Shown: positions 36,753 to 52,100 of the stretch, piece after piece | How positions within the stretch are numbered: position 1 is the first letter of the stretch | Layout: each line of letters starts with the position of its first letter | Origin: Mansonella perstans | Lineage: Eukaryota; Nematoda; Chromadorea; Rhabditida; Onchocercidae | Assembly: GCA_037074765.1 (NCBI GenBank) | Contig: JBAMDO010000100.1 | Span: forward strand, 124,001-188,000 | Direction of reading: 5' to 3' | DNA: 64,000 nucleotides | The notes under the pieces: model-generated | What the model was told of the DNA's origin: nothing | Database searches by the model: none | Seen by the model: only the letters and a program-made list of their open reading frames with translations | Program-made: the position numbers and the translations under genes

Positions 36753-38944
36753 GTCCAGCTCAATCTAACAAAATGCTCAGGTTAAATTATGTAAAGAAAT
36801 TCTTGCGAAACATTTGTGAAAAAATATGTAAAGTACGACGTAAAATGAATGAGTAATAAACTTCACGAACCAGTAACAATACGTAAAGTTAGTCACACGC
36901 TATTCAAGTTTGCAAAATATCATGAACATATATCAATTACTATTTGTTGAGCGATGTTAACGATGAATATGTTCAGAATTTGTCAATTTGTAAGAAGCGA
37001 GTATGGTTAGATATCACTACAAATTTAAAGCGCGCATTAATTAAATGTAAAATAGTTTCTGAAAAATTAAAAATGGAATCAATGTAAACAGAAGTTTACA
37101 ACCAAACCTTATTTAAATAAATGAATGATTACTGAAATCTTCAGTTTATCATACATTAACATATATGTGTATATATTGTAATCTGTGTTCAAAACTTTTT
37201 CGGAAAAAATCCGTATAATCAAAATAATTTTTTGTTATAGATCGTAAAATATTGTTGCCATCAATCAACTAAACATCGACATTTGCTTATACAGAAAAAA
37301 AAAAAATGTCAACAAATAAGCGCTGAACTCTTTTTGTACGTTATCGAGAGCAAGTTATTCTTCATCCATTGAAAAAATGATTGGAACGAAGAAGAATGAA
37401 AACGAGAAAATTGAAAATTTTTCTTTCGTTTGTTCCTTTTCTACATCGTTTTTTTAACTTCAAACAGTCCAAGAAGCATTATTATCATAAGGATAATAGT
37501 GATACCTTAAAAAAGCAAAAAGTTCAGGCTCTCGAATTTCAATTAATTTTTGATTTGCAGTTTGGAAAAGTTAGCAAATGAGGCCGATTTCAGAAAATGC
37601 TTAACTTCACTTAACTTCATTTCAATTTTTCCTGTCTCTGTTTTTTGAAAAAAAGCACTGACCAATACTTGATTTTTGGTTTCGTCTTTTTGCAATTTCA
37701 ATTTCAAAAATATCTGATGCGTTTATTCTCTTATTTTAAACATACTCAAATCACTTTTTAAAACCAATTCTTCCATTATTTTTTCCTTATCCTTTACCAA
37801 GACTCATATTTAAATTTAATTAATAATGAAAAAGGAGTAAGCATTATAGATCTATCATTTCTTCATTATCATACTGTATATTGCAATCCCATTATAAAGG
37901 AATAATGATTGAAGGAAAAAAAAATTTCTTGAAAGCATTTAAAAATTTCTACATAATGCGAAAACATATTAAAATCTTCGCTTATTTTCAGGTTAATTAA
38001 AAAATTAACTATTTGTTATGCTAATTTAATTAGTCGAGTAATTAATTCGTTATTTCTATAATTTGCAAAAATAAATATTTTGAAATCTAATTCAAAAAAT
38101 TTTTTGAATGAAAAAGGTAGGGACAGAGATAGAAGGAGAAAGAGAATAGGTGATAAGAAACATAAATTACTTTAAAAGGAGGACGAAAGCCCAACTTTTT
38201 CGTCAAAATTCACCTCCCTCTAAAAAATTTTTTTTAGTGATTTCTGCGTTTTTACATTGTTTTTTTGAAATTATCGATTTAGCGGACAATCACGAATTAA
38301 ATAGTTGGAAATTTCTTCATAGCTTTCATTTTCTACACTTTTGTCGATATGATTCCAGTTTAGCTAAATTTCCTTTTTCCCAATTAAAAATTATCAAATT
38401 CTCCAAATTATTTCTCATCTGCTAAACTTTTTAATTGTTCTTATAAAGTGATAAAAAGAGAGCAGAAATTCTTTCCTCAGCAATATTATATAGAACATGT
38501 TTAAAAATATTAGTGATATTAGTAAATGAATAGTTCAAATAATTTCATTTTTTTTCAGAAAACCTTAAGTCATCAATAATTTAAGAAAAAAATTACATAC
38601 ATTAATGTGTAACGTAACGTTGCTTCATACGCACACATATATATTTACATTTATTATTTTTATTTGAACATTGTGAAAGTAATGTAATAATATTTCAATC
38701 AATATTGAGCAATAATACATTCCGTTAAATTAATTACCAAATAAAACGATGAAGAATACTCTGAACTACGAAAGAAAGAGAAACATTTGGAATTGTGATT
38801 TCAATGGAAATTATACAGCAAGCAGTAAGCAAAATTCTTGCAAGTGAATAATGTTGAGGGTATATGTATCTGTGTCTGTCAGTCTGTTTGTGTATCTCTG
38901 ATAGATCCTCCAAAAGCAGAACTATTATAAAGCTATAAAAGTTC

Positions 38945-39040
38945 TACAAATACTACCGCTACCACTAGTACCACAACTCCTACTATTACTACCACCACTA
39001 CTACTACTACCAGCGCTACTACTGCTGCTACTGCCACTTA
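38945..39040. repeat. TAC/ACC trinucleotide repeat
   Basis: Imperfect array of tac, acc and tgc triplets. The minus-strand ORF across it (Ser/Gly-rich) is a by-product of the repeat. Confidence 0.7.
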
Positions 39041-41531
39041 GGCTGCAATAAAATTTTGAAAGATTTGAGCAAAATGAGCCTAAAATAATGGCAAATGCAG
39101 CAATCATTATGAGCTATTTAATTAAATTTTAAACTTATTGATCTGAACCTCAGTTTGAGAAGGAATAAGACTGAACAGCGTATAGTTGATATTTCAGCTT
39201 AATTTAGTTGCGCTTTTCTTCCTGATTTCACCTTTTTTCTATTTTGAATTGGATTTGGATATTTTGTAATTTCAAAGAAAGGACAGAAAAGAAATAGAAA
39301 GGCGAAAAGATTATTCATCTTACAACATCAAATTATTATTTTTATAGAAAAAAGGGTATGATCAACCGTAGTTCAGTTTTATGAATGAAGTTATTAGTAT
39401 TTGTTTGGTTGAAATTTAATAAATAAAATAAAATAAAACTAACTGCGATGGAGGTCATTTAATCCTCAAAAATGCAGGAGTATCAAAGATAAAAATAACC
39501 AGTGGACAGCAAAATTTATTCTTTTATTTTCAAGTTGTGATATAGAAAAAATTACACACTGCTAATTAAATAATCACTGGATAATTAAAGATGCAATTCA
39601 AGTTGTCTGAAATTTTTGTTAGATAAATTGCACTCATTTTTTAGGTAATTGCAATTCTAATTCCTGCCAAAAATTGCATGGAAACCGTGAGGATTTTAAA
39701 ACTGAAAAAATCGATTTAAGTGGAGATTTTAAGTTTCAATAGTTCAAAAGTGCTACCGTTGAAAAAAGGCGGAGATAAGATAAAAAAACACTGGTTAATA
39801 AATAATTAATTGTTTGACAGCAATCAAATTTAGGTAAATTAGAAATTGAAATATCCGATGGTAATATGAAAGACTAAAATTCTCTCCGATACAATGTAAT
39901 GTGCACATTTCAAAGAAAGGTAATTGGTGGAATAGTGATAAATTTCATGAAATTCATCTTTTAGCTTTTTTAACAAAATTTGATTTAAGGAATAGTTTCG
40001 TCCGTGTTTATCTCATCTCTTTTCTTTCCATTAAGCAAATTAATTATTTACAAGCTTTGAATAATTATAGCTATGAGATCGCACATTACAATAATAATGA
40101 AATTTTCGAAAAACTGATGATTTATATTTAAATCACTTTGAAAAAAAAAAACGAGGAAATGGGATAACTAAACATTGAGTGAAGGATAATTGTTTGTATT
40201 ACTATTTTTATATGAAATAAATAATGAAATTAAGTAATAAATTTGAAGATTCGTAAATAAATAATAAGCTTAAAGACCTAAACGATTTGAGGAAAAGAAA
40301 AGCCTCATCACATTTCTTTGAGTGAAAAGAAGGGAATATTTTTGATCCGGTGCAATGAGCAAAGGAGGCGCCAGGAAATTATGTTATGCTCTCCGCCCTG
40401 ATTGGTTTATACCTCAGGACCACTTACTTCACTCTTTCTTCCCCCGCTTTACATTTTCCCTAACTTCTCGCCGATTTTTCCACTTTTTTCCATGAGAATA
40501 ACGAATTATTCCAAACCACCTGATACATCGATAAATTTCTTACCAAAATTTTATTAATCACATAAATGATTTATTCAACTAATTTCATATAGAGCCAACC
40601 CTATTATTACATTAATGAATCACAAAAATCGATTTGATTAAAATAATTCCTATTCAGAAATAACTTTGATTCTGTACTAAATCACATTAATCAACCACAG
40701 AATTAGCTTACTTTAATTTGAAAGAATGACACTCAGATGTAACCTTTAACCTTTTACCACATATGCTTGTTATTTGCATTAGAAAATTGAAGCTAATAAT
40801 AATCATGATATTAACAGTATTATAATTAATAATAATAACAGTAGTAAATGATAATAAATTATAATTATAATCAACACTGATATAAAAATAGATATAACAC
40901 AATTATTAATCATTATTATGTATATTATTGGTTATTTTTATCATTACTATTATTAATAACCACTCAATCATCTACCTTATTCCTATTTCTTTTTTCAGTA
41001 TATTTTGCCGATATTAAAGAAATAGAGAAGTGCAACAATACAGAAAAGTACTCATTTAACGTACGCAATGTCTCTAAAGTAAAGGGAAAATTTTAAGATG
41101 AATAAATAATCTTTTACGTCCCAATTAACATAACTTCCTAGCATTATGTACAAATGAACGCATAAAGCGCAAATCCACGGTTATAAATACATACATGCCT
41201 GTTTATACTATCCATCTTTGATGTGTGTTTATACGGAAATTATTCAGGCGTAAGTGATTCTTTCGTTGATTACTTTCCTCACTGATTTCTTTTTTCATTA
41301 TTCATCCTATCGTCATTTCATCAATAATTAATGATGGATAAGCGAACTGTTCTATCATTGGCTACTTTTTTTTTCTTCTATTGAATTTTACAAAATTCGG
41401 CTATGAAATGATTGTAGCTGAAGGGGAGTAATAGTAAAATCAATATGCACTATTGTGGAATAAATAGGAAAACTTTTCGTTTATTTCTGCTTTCACTCAT
41501 AAAAACTCCAACAGTGCAACTCAAAATTAAC

Positions 41532-41553
41532 AAAAAAAAAAAAAAAAAAAAAA
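41532..41553. repeat. Poly(A) run
   Basis: About 22 consecutive A residues in intergenic DNA; no flanking duplication or retrocopy body was evident. Confidence 0.7.
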
Positions 41554-42662
41554 CCAAAAATTTTTTTCTCTGTTCGAAGGATAAATAGTGGCAAAGAAGA
41601 AATTATAGGCGTAATTTTTTTTCTTGAAAATTTATGACAATCAGTTAATCAATAATAAAAAAATAAAAGGAAAACAATGGGAAGAAGCGAAATGGCAGCT
41701 AGAATCGGTTGGCGAAATAATTTGAAGAAAAAACAACGATAGTAAAAAACAGAAGCAAAAAACCGACATGAGAAGATAATCATGAGGAGCAAAATGTTGA
41801 AATCAAAACTTACAGTGAGCAGGAATAAGAAAACGAAAACAAAACAACGAAATTCACATTTCATGAAATTCAAAAATGCACAGAGCATTATTAGAATTTG
41901 AAAATTCCAGACATTTTAAGGCACTATAAATTTGAATAATGACGGTCGAACAAAAAATGCACATCACTACATGAGTGATAACATTTCAGAAATAGGAATA
42001 AACCAAACGTAGCAACAGCGAAGCACCATTGCTGCATCGTCTGGTAGTTTTATCTTACGATGATGATCCAATAACTGATACCAGAGTAATACATTTTAAA
42101 AAAGCTTTACAAATGTTAATAATGACAGTGGCAGCGAAAACAATTAATTAGCTGAGCTGATATGGAAAGACAACAATAAAAAAGAATTCCGTCGAAGAAT
42201 AGTGAGATTTTAAGACAGCACACAGATACACATATATATCATCGAAGTACATTGAATTATTAAGAAAATGTCGCTTGAACTTTGTTTTCTTTTTGCTTTC
42301 ATTTCGCTTACTGCATGTTTAAGCAGTAAACAAAAGCTTCACAAAGTCGGATATATTAAATCCCCTTTTAGGAATCATCTAGATAATCGCTTATATCAGT
42401 CGTTACGTTGGTCGTAACGTCATGTACTAGTGCACTGCATCAATAATGTTAACTACCAATGCAATGCATCAACGGATAATCAAAATAAGAAGTTAAAAAA
42501 AATTAACTGGCCAAAAACTTTCAGCAATTTTTCAAAATTTCCAGTCTTTTTGAATTTATCGCTTCCATGGGTTACAAAATGATAGGTAGGGTAGCCAGTA
42601 AACTTAAATATGAGGATCCAATAAAACAAAACAATAAGAGAAAAACGGCTATAACAATGCAT

Positions 42663-45600
42663 CTAAATATCGCATGTTGAGTAGTACTCGATCTGCTTGT
42701 GTACCTGAGCAGTAACCGTATCGATCCTTAGATGAAGCTCACTCAGTTCACGATTATAATCCGCTAAGCGTACGTCAAATGCATCCATATTGGCGGAAAG
42801 CTCTAGAAAATAAAGAGCATTTTCAAGTTTACATTGCATGATACAAAAGAATTTTATATGCATAATTGAAATAAGTACTGTTACGTCTCAACATCAGGTA
42901 TAAAATAAGTAAAGATAGATTAATCGACGTAACATACGTGAAATATCGTTACGATGTAGTTGTGTCATATGCAAAAGTTGTGTTGCCCGTTTACGCAATT
43001 CTTCAGCTCTCGCTTGCGGTAATTCATTACCAATATTGTGCGATGAGAGAAGCTCTTTGGCTTTTTCAAACGAAATCTAAAGTGATTAATATATAAAATG
43101 AGTTAAGGCTAAGCTTACAATAGGACACATAATATGTGTTACCTTCATACAACTTCGCATATGGTTTCCGTAGTAGTTGTTGACAAACAGAAAATGGCAA
43201 ATGATTTATTGTACCTTCTAATATGGTCATGCCCTTGCCCAAGCTGATCTTCTGGTAATCCTACCCTTCTTCTATTGTTAAGGATATTCCTATACCGTTT
43301 CTAGAAAATCATGTCTCATTCAAATCGCACAAAAAACTGAAATTATTTCTGTCGGGATTTTAAAAACAAAAAGATTACTTTGAGTTGCTCATTGGCCATT
43401 TCAGCAAATTCTGCTTGACGTATAGCATTATCAGCAGCTTCGTATGCATACTTCGTATCTTCGGATATCGATAAATACTGCACATTAATGTCTTTCATTG
43501 CGCTCTCTAATTTTGTTAATGATTCATTTGTTTTCGCAGCCGATATTTCCACGAGTTGTAATTCGTCGGTTGCATTATTCAAGTCGTCCCTAAAACAAAT
43601 CACAATTTCATTCAAGATTGAAGAAAAATTGCGTACTTAACAGCTGACAATTGTGATACAGGAAAAAAATTCATCTTTTCCCTGAAAAAGAACCAACCGA
43701 GCATCCGTAATTTGTTCGGTTGCATTCTTTATTGCATCTTTGGCCACTTCCTGTGCAACTCCAGCTCTCTGTAAGGCTTCGCGTACCACTGTCGTAGTGT
43801 TTCTGTAACAAAACTTTTCATGCTTTATGATTTGAAATCACACGCCAATTTGAATTAAAGAAAAATAAAGGTTTTATATTTAAAATTTAACAGATAACTA
43901 ATCGAAAGAAACTTCCAGTTCTATTTAGCCCATGAATATAATTTCACTACACTTCGTGTCGTACTGAACAAGCACACACCTGATCTCAGCTGCATGCATA
44001 CTTGCCAATTCTGCAGATTTTTGTAAAGCTTCAGCGACTGTTTTATTGCCTCGTGTTTCATCCAAAATAGTATCAATATTGTTGATATTACGCAGTCTCT
44101 CGCGAACCTGAAGAAGGAGGATAAGAGTACTCTTTAAATAACAAAAAGATTTCTAGTCATTACTAGAAAATAACAATTTCATTTAATCTTACGTTATCCA
44201 TAACATAACGACAACTAACTTGATTTGCCAGCTCCTCGATTTGTTCAGGTGTAAGGGATATTTTTGCCATTGTTATCTCTTCAGCTAATGCTCGGATTTG
44301 TTCTGGACTGGAACGTTGACTGCTATCGATAAAATCCTTTATTTGTTCAGAAATTTCTTCCAGAGAAGTTCGAGTTTGATTTGCCTGAAAACAAAACAGC
44401 TTGCTAAGTGCTGGAGTCTGTAATCTTTTACAGTTAAATAAAAGGAAACTGCCCTTGGTAGGAAACAAAGTAAGCAACCTGTCTAGCTGCTGCTTCAGCA
44501 ATATCATAGCCATCTTTAGCTTTGTTTTTTGTGCTGAAAGTTTGCTGCAGTATTTCTCGTATACGAGCAAGAACCTGTAAAGAATAAATTCGACTTGAGG
44601 TAAGTTCAAAGTTCATTAATTAGTACTACCAAACAAGGAGACCGAGTCCCTTCCTCCATTATCTATAAATTCTAAGATTAACCTCTCACACAATGCAACT
44701 ATTCTCCAGATATGTATAAATACAAAACCTTTTTAAAAAGACTTACGAAGTCAATAGTACAAATGTGTAAAATGTTTAATCTATCCGTTTCTAAGTTACT
44801 AAATTAATATTAATATCATATACTAAAATAAGGTAGAAAATTGATCAGCCACCAACTTCTTCCGCTTCCTTCTGCTTTTCATTCAACTTTTGGTCCGCTT
44901 CATCAGCGAATTTCTTCGCCATTTCAGCTTTACTCACAGAGCCGGAAAGGCATGATCGCCCACCACAATGGCCACAAGCCCCTGGCCCACCACAGAGTTC
45001 ATCACAAAGAGCCGATTCCGCACCGCAAACGTCTCTATTCAGTATCGGTAATACAGTTTCAAAATTTGCCAGCTAAAGGGTGTTTGTGAAATATTTTCTG
45101 CGGAATGAGGAAAGAAATGTAAATTATTTCCTCCAGAAAGAATCAAAAAGACAGTGAGAATTACTCAAACAATCCGCGCATAACATAATGTACGCACGAA
45201 TATTTCGTTGTTAATTCGAAAAAACATACCTGTTTATCAATTCGTACCAAAGCCATTTCGTTTTCACTGAACTGTTTCTCAAAATCAAGCTGATTATTAT
45301 CTAACAGTTGTATTGCTTCCTGCCTACTGCTTTCAGCACTGGTAATTTTTGAATCTGCTTGATCGACACGTAGCTTCGCAGCAGATGATTTTTCGGCTGA
45401 TTCCCGAGTAATATTATACGCACCCTACATAAGAAAGATAGCTAGATACAAATGATTTTTAATAAATCTAATCTCTCTAATCTTAAAGGCTTTTACTTCC
45501 CCAAATGAAAGTCACACATGAAACAAAATTTAACTAACAACAACATTCTACTTCAACCCGTAATTCTGTCAATAAGAGTACTTTTTCAAGCTTTAGGAAG

Positions 45601-46189
45601 AGTGAAAAAAATATTGAAATGTGAAACAAGAAAGTGCTCAACTGTAACTGTTTTATTTTAAAGCAAAATGGCTGTTACCTGTACATCAGCAACTCGTAAC
45701 AATGTTGCATTTTCCTGAAATGCTTGCGATTTTTCTGTAAGTTCGTCAGCATCTTCAATTAACGATTTCAATTCCAAATCAGCTCCATCGACATTACTTG
45801 AAATTTCAGTTATACGTCCTCCAACAGCATTCAACAATTCTTTTTTCAAATTGATCTATAATAAAATTAATGTGAGTAATAAAATAATAAAATGAGTAAA
45901 ATGAAAACATGAACGAAAGCAAATCCATCATCGATTGAATTTCCTTAATGATTCAAATATTTACGCAAAAAAATCATGCTTTGACAAACACACAAAACTA
46001 TACAAGGAAATAATTTAAATACATTTTGTCGGAGTTCATCAACTTCATTTTGCAATCCAATAATGTCACTCCGTGTTATATTTGCCGACTCTAGTTGCGT
46101 CTTTAAATCTGACAGAATATTTTCTATCTTTTCAAAGTCATTATCATAAACAGAGGCAACGCCTGTATCTTCAACATTTCTAGTTGTTT
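42663..46189 (-). other. lam-1: lam-1 exons 24-34: coiled coil and beta knob
   Basis: Exons 46023-46189, 45679-45855, 45230-45424, 44857-45072, 44479-44574, 44220-44384, 43980-44107, 43698-43802, 43379-43589, 42938-43076 and 42663-42802. Heptad-rich helix for trimer assembly. Exon 44857-45072 carries the cysteine-rich knob; the last exon ends with the conserved YSTC-type tail. Confidence 0.95.
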
Positions 46190-49100
46190 CTGAAAATTTT
46201 TTTAATTGAAAAACCGATATTTAAAATTTAATTTTAGATTCAAATACAGTTATGATGTTAGCACTTATTTCATTTATAATGGTCTTCTATCCTTACTTCG
46301 AAGAATCTAGAGTCCATTTTCTACAAAAAAAAAAATCTCTTTTTCACTTTTCTGTTTTCCGTAATGAACCAATTTCATCAAAATAGCCATATATTACCAG
46401 CAAGTATGAAAATTTTGGAATTGTTTATCATCAAAAAGCATTTTGTTATTAGTAAGAAGCTTCAAAATACACAGTATAGAATATACCGATCAAAACTTCA
46501 ACTTCGTTTCTCAAATTTTGAATGATTTCATCCCAATTTTGGAAACATTCACCACAAGCTTCACATTGTGGCCATTGGCCGGTATATCCCCGAGCACACA
46601 TGTTACATAATAGACCTGAAACATTAAGTCTATTAGCAATGAATAAAACTTATTCACAGAATAGTTACTTAAACTAACCAGGATTCATTACGCATCTTGA
46701 AGAATAAGTTCAACTAAAGTTAAATTTAACCAGCGTTTTTAGTTTAAAAAAAAAATCAGCTTACCTCCTGAGCCAGGCAAACAAACACATGAGCCATCGT
46801 TACGATCGCACTGCTGAGTGGCTGAGCCAATTCGGTCACACTCACACTTACGACATTCACCAGTTGTTGGATCACCCCAGTGATAATCCTCACAATCCGA
46901 ACTGCATAAATATAAAAACCCTCGTGAGGATATATCCAATAAATTCAAAAAATAAGCTGAAAAAACGTTAATCATTTACCATGTGCGTCCTCCTCTTCCT
47001 GATTTGCAGTAACATCGCCCATCCAATTCATTGCACTGCAACTGAGGCATACCATCATCACTAAGAATAACACCAGTAGGATCGCATCCACACGCTTCAC
47101 AGCCTTTTCCTGGAAAATGGAATAATTTAAGACACAAATCTACTTGAGGTTTTGTTGCTTGATACACAAACGCCATACAACGAATAAACCTCCAGCATGC
47201 AAGGATGAATAAATAATTAAATATAAAACGGCCTAAGAATTAATTAAGAAAATGTACTTACCACTAGCCAAATCAAAATGATGCGGGGCACATAAATCAC
47301 ACGCTATTCCTACAACATTTGGCAAACATGGGCATTGACCAGAAACACGATCACAAGCTCCAGCTGTTTTGTTTGTTCCCAAATCGTTACAAACACATCT
47401 GTGTAAACAAAAGCAATGTTGAATTGGCCAGTTAACCTTATCAATATAAAAATTTTAAAAACTGAGAACTGGATTGTCGAACAGTCTTGGAATCCACAAC
47501 CGTTTGCTGATGAAAAATATAGATGAACTTTTCAGGGTTCACTTTCATTCCATAATTTACAATGATGTGGCTGATATTTTAAAGTATTAGCTTAAAGGAT
47601 AAAGGATACAAACATAAGGGGGGGAGGGTGGTTAACACCAACAAAAAAAGAAAACCCATAAGTCAATTAAGTCTATCTAAATGGAATGTAAAAATAATGC
47701 TCTGTCTAGTAATTAAAAAATTAATGGTAATTCTATGAAGATTTTTAATCACTGTTATTAGAACTAAAGTTATGTAAATAAAATACAAAACTAGAGAAAA
47801 ATTCAAACTGAACTTCGGATTATATGAATATAAATGATTAATTTCAATTATTTTTTACTTTTGACAGCTTCGTATCTTCGCATCACCATAATAACCTTCG
47901 ACACAATCTTCACATTGCACACCTTCCGTGTTATGAAGACATTTAATGCAATCGCCAGTCACTGGATCACAACTTCCTTCGACATTCACATCAATGTTAC
48001 CATTGCAGTCACAAGGTTCACAGGTTCCACCTAATTCGTTCGGATTTCCCCAGTGATTTATGGCACACGAGGAACATCGCTCACCAGTATATCCTGTCCT
48101 ACAACAAAGTTGTTGACATTTTAAATTTCATTACAGTATAAATCAAAACTAAAAGTGAATGTCTTACTTTATAAAATTAGCTGAAATATACCTGCAGTTA
48201 CAAACTACATCAGGAGCTTCAGAATGTTCACTAGGACGAAGATAACATGTATCTGCATGTTGGAAACCGCTATCCAGACCACCAGGACAAGGGCATGGTT
48301 TGCATGGTAAACTGATACCAAGTCGTGGATCACCATAATACCCATCCTAAAAAATCAATACTTTGCATTCACATGTAAACTGCTTACAAATAAAAATAGG
48401 GCAATGGACAAAAATGTGTCAACAAAAATGTTTACACGATACTTGACTGAAAGTAAGTCATTGCAGCGGCTAAGCAAATCGCTGAAAAAAGCAGGCATGT
48501 CAAACGAATAGGAAAAAAATGTCTGAGAACGCAAGGCTATTGCCTTGCGTTAGATATTTAAGCACTTGAAATGTACAGTACAATACGGAAGAATTTCACA
48601 CTATACTGAGTTATATTACATTTTTATTACCTTGCAACGGTCGCAATAATAACCGTCAGTAAGGTCAAGACAACCAATGCACGCTCCAGTTTTCTGATCA
48701 CATATGGAAGCATGATCATTGCACTGGCATATACGGCAATCTGGAAATGACCAAAATCCAGGTTGACACTGATTACACTGCCTAAAATCAAATGGAAATG
48801 ATACCTTTGTGCTGATAATAATTTCATACAAAAAAAAGAACAATGAAAATAATAAAACGGATACTTTTAAAATATGTCACTATTTCACAGAGTTGAGCAC
48901 CAAGAAAACCAAGAATTTGCCTGATTGTGTAAGTACCGCTACTGCCAAGAAAATTGGAAAAGGAACAAAATTATTCATTTTTTAATATATAATTTCTCTG
49001 CAAATTTTCCAGTAAAATGCAGGGAAAAATAAAACAAGCAGCACCTTCCCGTAATTCCACGTTCTCTGCAATTACATTGACCGCTCTGCCGATTACAGTT

Positions 49101-52100
49101 GTTACTTAATGAGCCGACACTGTCGCATTCACATGGCGTACAACCGGAAGGACCAAAACCATATGTTCCAACTGCACACCGATCACACCTCAAACAAAAA
49201 GATTAGGTATAAATCAAATTTCTATTTTCTGAACACTTATCTACCGAGATCACAACAATCTTGAATAAACAAGATAAAAATCCAACTTTCTCTTGCCGGT
49301 CTTCCATGAACTAAATATAAATATTTTCTCACATTTTCCTTGAGTGTTAGGACATTAAATATTATGTAGAATACTATAAAAATATTTGATCTGCTAAAAA
49401 TCGACAATTATTACACTGTTAATGATAAAGATCGCGAAGAAACACCTCAAATGTCAGAGATTTTAGTCAGAGATTCGAGAAGTTGTGAAAGAAATTAATA
49501 CTTAGAGCTCAAATCAAAAATAATCAATCAACTATGAAAAGATTCAGTAAATAGTTCAACCTTCTTCCAACAACATTCAGTTTGCAATCGCATTGTCCGC
49601 CCCTACCGGAGCATATTCCGGAAAGTGAACCTGTTGGATCACATTCACATTCCAAACTGCGATTTAATAACATTGCTGCAACCGGACAAATATAGCGGAT
49701 GCATACATCAGGCAACTCTGACATCGGCGTTAAAGATAACTGTTGTGCTCTGCACATAGAGCGATCATACTCCACTCTAGAACCAAAAATATACGTTATT
49801 GTCGAAATTTCTGAGCAGAATTAAAGACTATTTTGAAAGAAAATATACCGAGGCACATAAAAATAATTACCTATGATGACTATCAGCAGAAATTCCTTGT
49901 GAAATGAACAGCTCTTCGGTCGGTGGGACAAGGATTATCGAATCAATAAGTACAGCAGCTGTTCTATCGCTTGTTTTGCTTCTTTTTTCTCCCATTTGCA
50001 GAAGAATTTCGTATGGAACGCCAGCTTCTAGACAGACATCTGGCATAACCTAAATTTTTTCAAATTAAAACATAATGGTTAAAAAAATCTAAGATTTCAG
50101 AAATCAAAATAGTCCTACTTATATAGAAGAGCGATCGCCATCATTCAGAAAAGAAATGCTTACAAGTGATAATGATAAGAAGACATGCAAAAATGAATTC
50201 GATGAGAGATTCTTGCCTCAACATAATGTAAATCAGGAGGAAGTCTCGTAGTTAAAAAGTCATCCGAGGGTGAAAGATTCTTGCAGACTCCATCGGAAGA
50301 CGGATCTGTAGGTCGTACAACTGTCAGTTGTATATTTTCCCACCCAATATCATCCTGAAAATGAAATTATTTATCACAAACATTTTCTTTCGGAAAAGTC
50401 AAAGTAAAATAATATAAAAACAAGAGCAGCTAATAATACTTAGAATCCTAACCTGCATTGGTTTGTATTTGATAATGATATTGTAGTGCATGCTCTGAGC
50501 AAGGTTGTCAATTTTGAATACTAATTGAGTATGCTCACTGGCTCTAACAAAGCCATCACCCGTCCATGTGTGATCTCTTGCGAGTGCTGGAAGCTCTCTG
50601 AATTCGATTTGTCCCTGGAAGTTACTGAATAAATTTTTGAATGAGCATTACTAAGTACCAACGTTTATAATAGACCCACTACAAACTTTGCATCAGTCGA
50701 TGAATGGTTCATAAAAAAATATCTGTAACAAAGCACTAATCTTTCCAATATCTAATGTTTGCGACACTCACGTCAGTGATTTCTGCTTCTTCTGCTTCCA
50801 ATGTATAATGATTAATAGATGGACAATAATAAGCACTTTCAGCGGTGTCACAACGTCGACCACTGAAATTTCGCCTACATTTGCACTGTCCGGTAATAAC
50901 ATCACAGTGATTGTCAACTGATCCACCCAGATCACAATCACAAGGTTTGCAGCCGTACAGATCGTCACTTAATCCATAATGTTCTGGCTAAAAATACATC
51001 ATTTCGATTTGATATATGACTTCGATGAAAAGAATGAACAATATGATTTTCTGGAACATTGATTTATAAAAAAAAAGTGCAAAAAACTAACTAAGCACTT
51101 GTCACAGGCATCACCAGTAACAAGCTGTTTGCAAAGACATTCACCAGTTTGTTTGTTACACCCTTCATTGTTGAATGAGCCTAATAAATTACAGCTGCAT
51201 GGACGACAACCATTTGGGTCGTCGGCTGTCAATTTCCAAAATCCATTTTTACAATGGTCGCACCTGAAATAACGTTGGCAACCGTAAAACATGTTATTTA
51301 ATGTTCCATGATTTCTGAATTACCTACAATTTTAGCCAACTCTGTGATCTTAATCAGAAGTTACTAGCCGGAGTAATCATGTTACATTACGTTCCGAAAT
51401 ACAATTTGCATAAAGTTAAAAACTTGCCATGGACCTTCGACATTCGATTTGCAGTAGCACTTGCCAGCAACAAGACCTCGTTCCGGATCTTCTTCACCCT
51501 CACAGATTCCATCATTTAAAGAACCAGTCTGTAAACACACTGTCTCAGCAAAAATAGACTATATAAGCAACAAAAACAAACGAATGAAGGAAATGACAAT
51601 AAACCTTGTCACATTTGCATGGTAAGCAAACATATGGATCAGTAATTGGTCGATCCGGATTCCGATAGAAATAAGGCTTGCACTGCTCGCAGTTTTTACC
51701 TTGAGTATTATGCAAGCATTCGTCACAAACTCCACCAGATACGAAGCCTGTAAAAGATCTCTTCAAGCTATAAAGATTAAGACTGTCAAGAAAAAATAAT
51801 TTAAAGCAAGGAGAAAAAAAAGAAGTTTAGCGGCGTAGATCTTGCGGAAGGAGATCTAAACAACTATCACTAAACTACTTACGAACAGTACATATCCTAA
51901 TTTTTTTGTTGGTTGGATTAACAAAATTCGTCAATACAGAATAAATAAAATTAGAAAATAAAACTACTAAATTCCTAGAAATTTTTGAACTCGAAAATGG
52001 AAATTTACCAGAAGCCTGATAGACTGCACGATCGAAATGGCATCTTGCAGCATGACCATTGCATTCACATCGTTTGCATTCGTTTGAGTCATCACCAATC

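Larger units (their letters stand above)
36753..42662. other. Spacer between laminin beta and the collagen gene
   Basis: 5.9 kb, AT-rich; presumed 3' UTR of laminin beta on the right and promoter/outron of the collagen on the left. It holds a TAC/ACC trinucleotide array at 38945-39040, a poly(A) run at 41532-41553, a less AT-rich patch at 40360-40440 with an ATTGG (CCAAT-box complement) sequence, and a small inverted repeat gttacg...cgtaac near 42400. No exon recognised. Confidence 0.5.

Noticed and set aside
36650..36856. Plus-strand 68-codon ORF
   Set aside because: Antisense overlap with the first collagen exon and its 5' flank.
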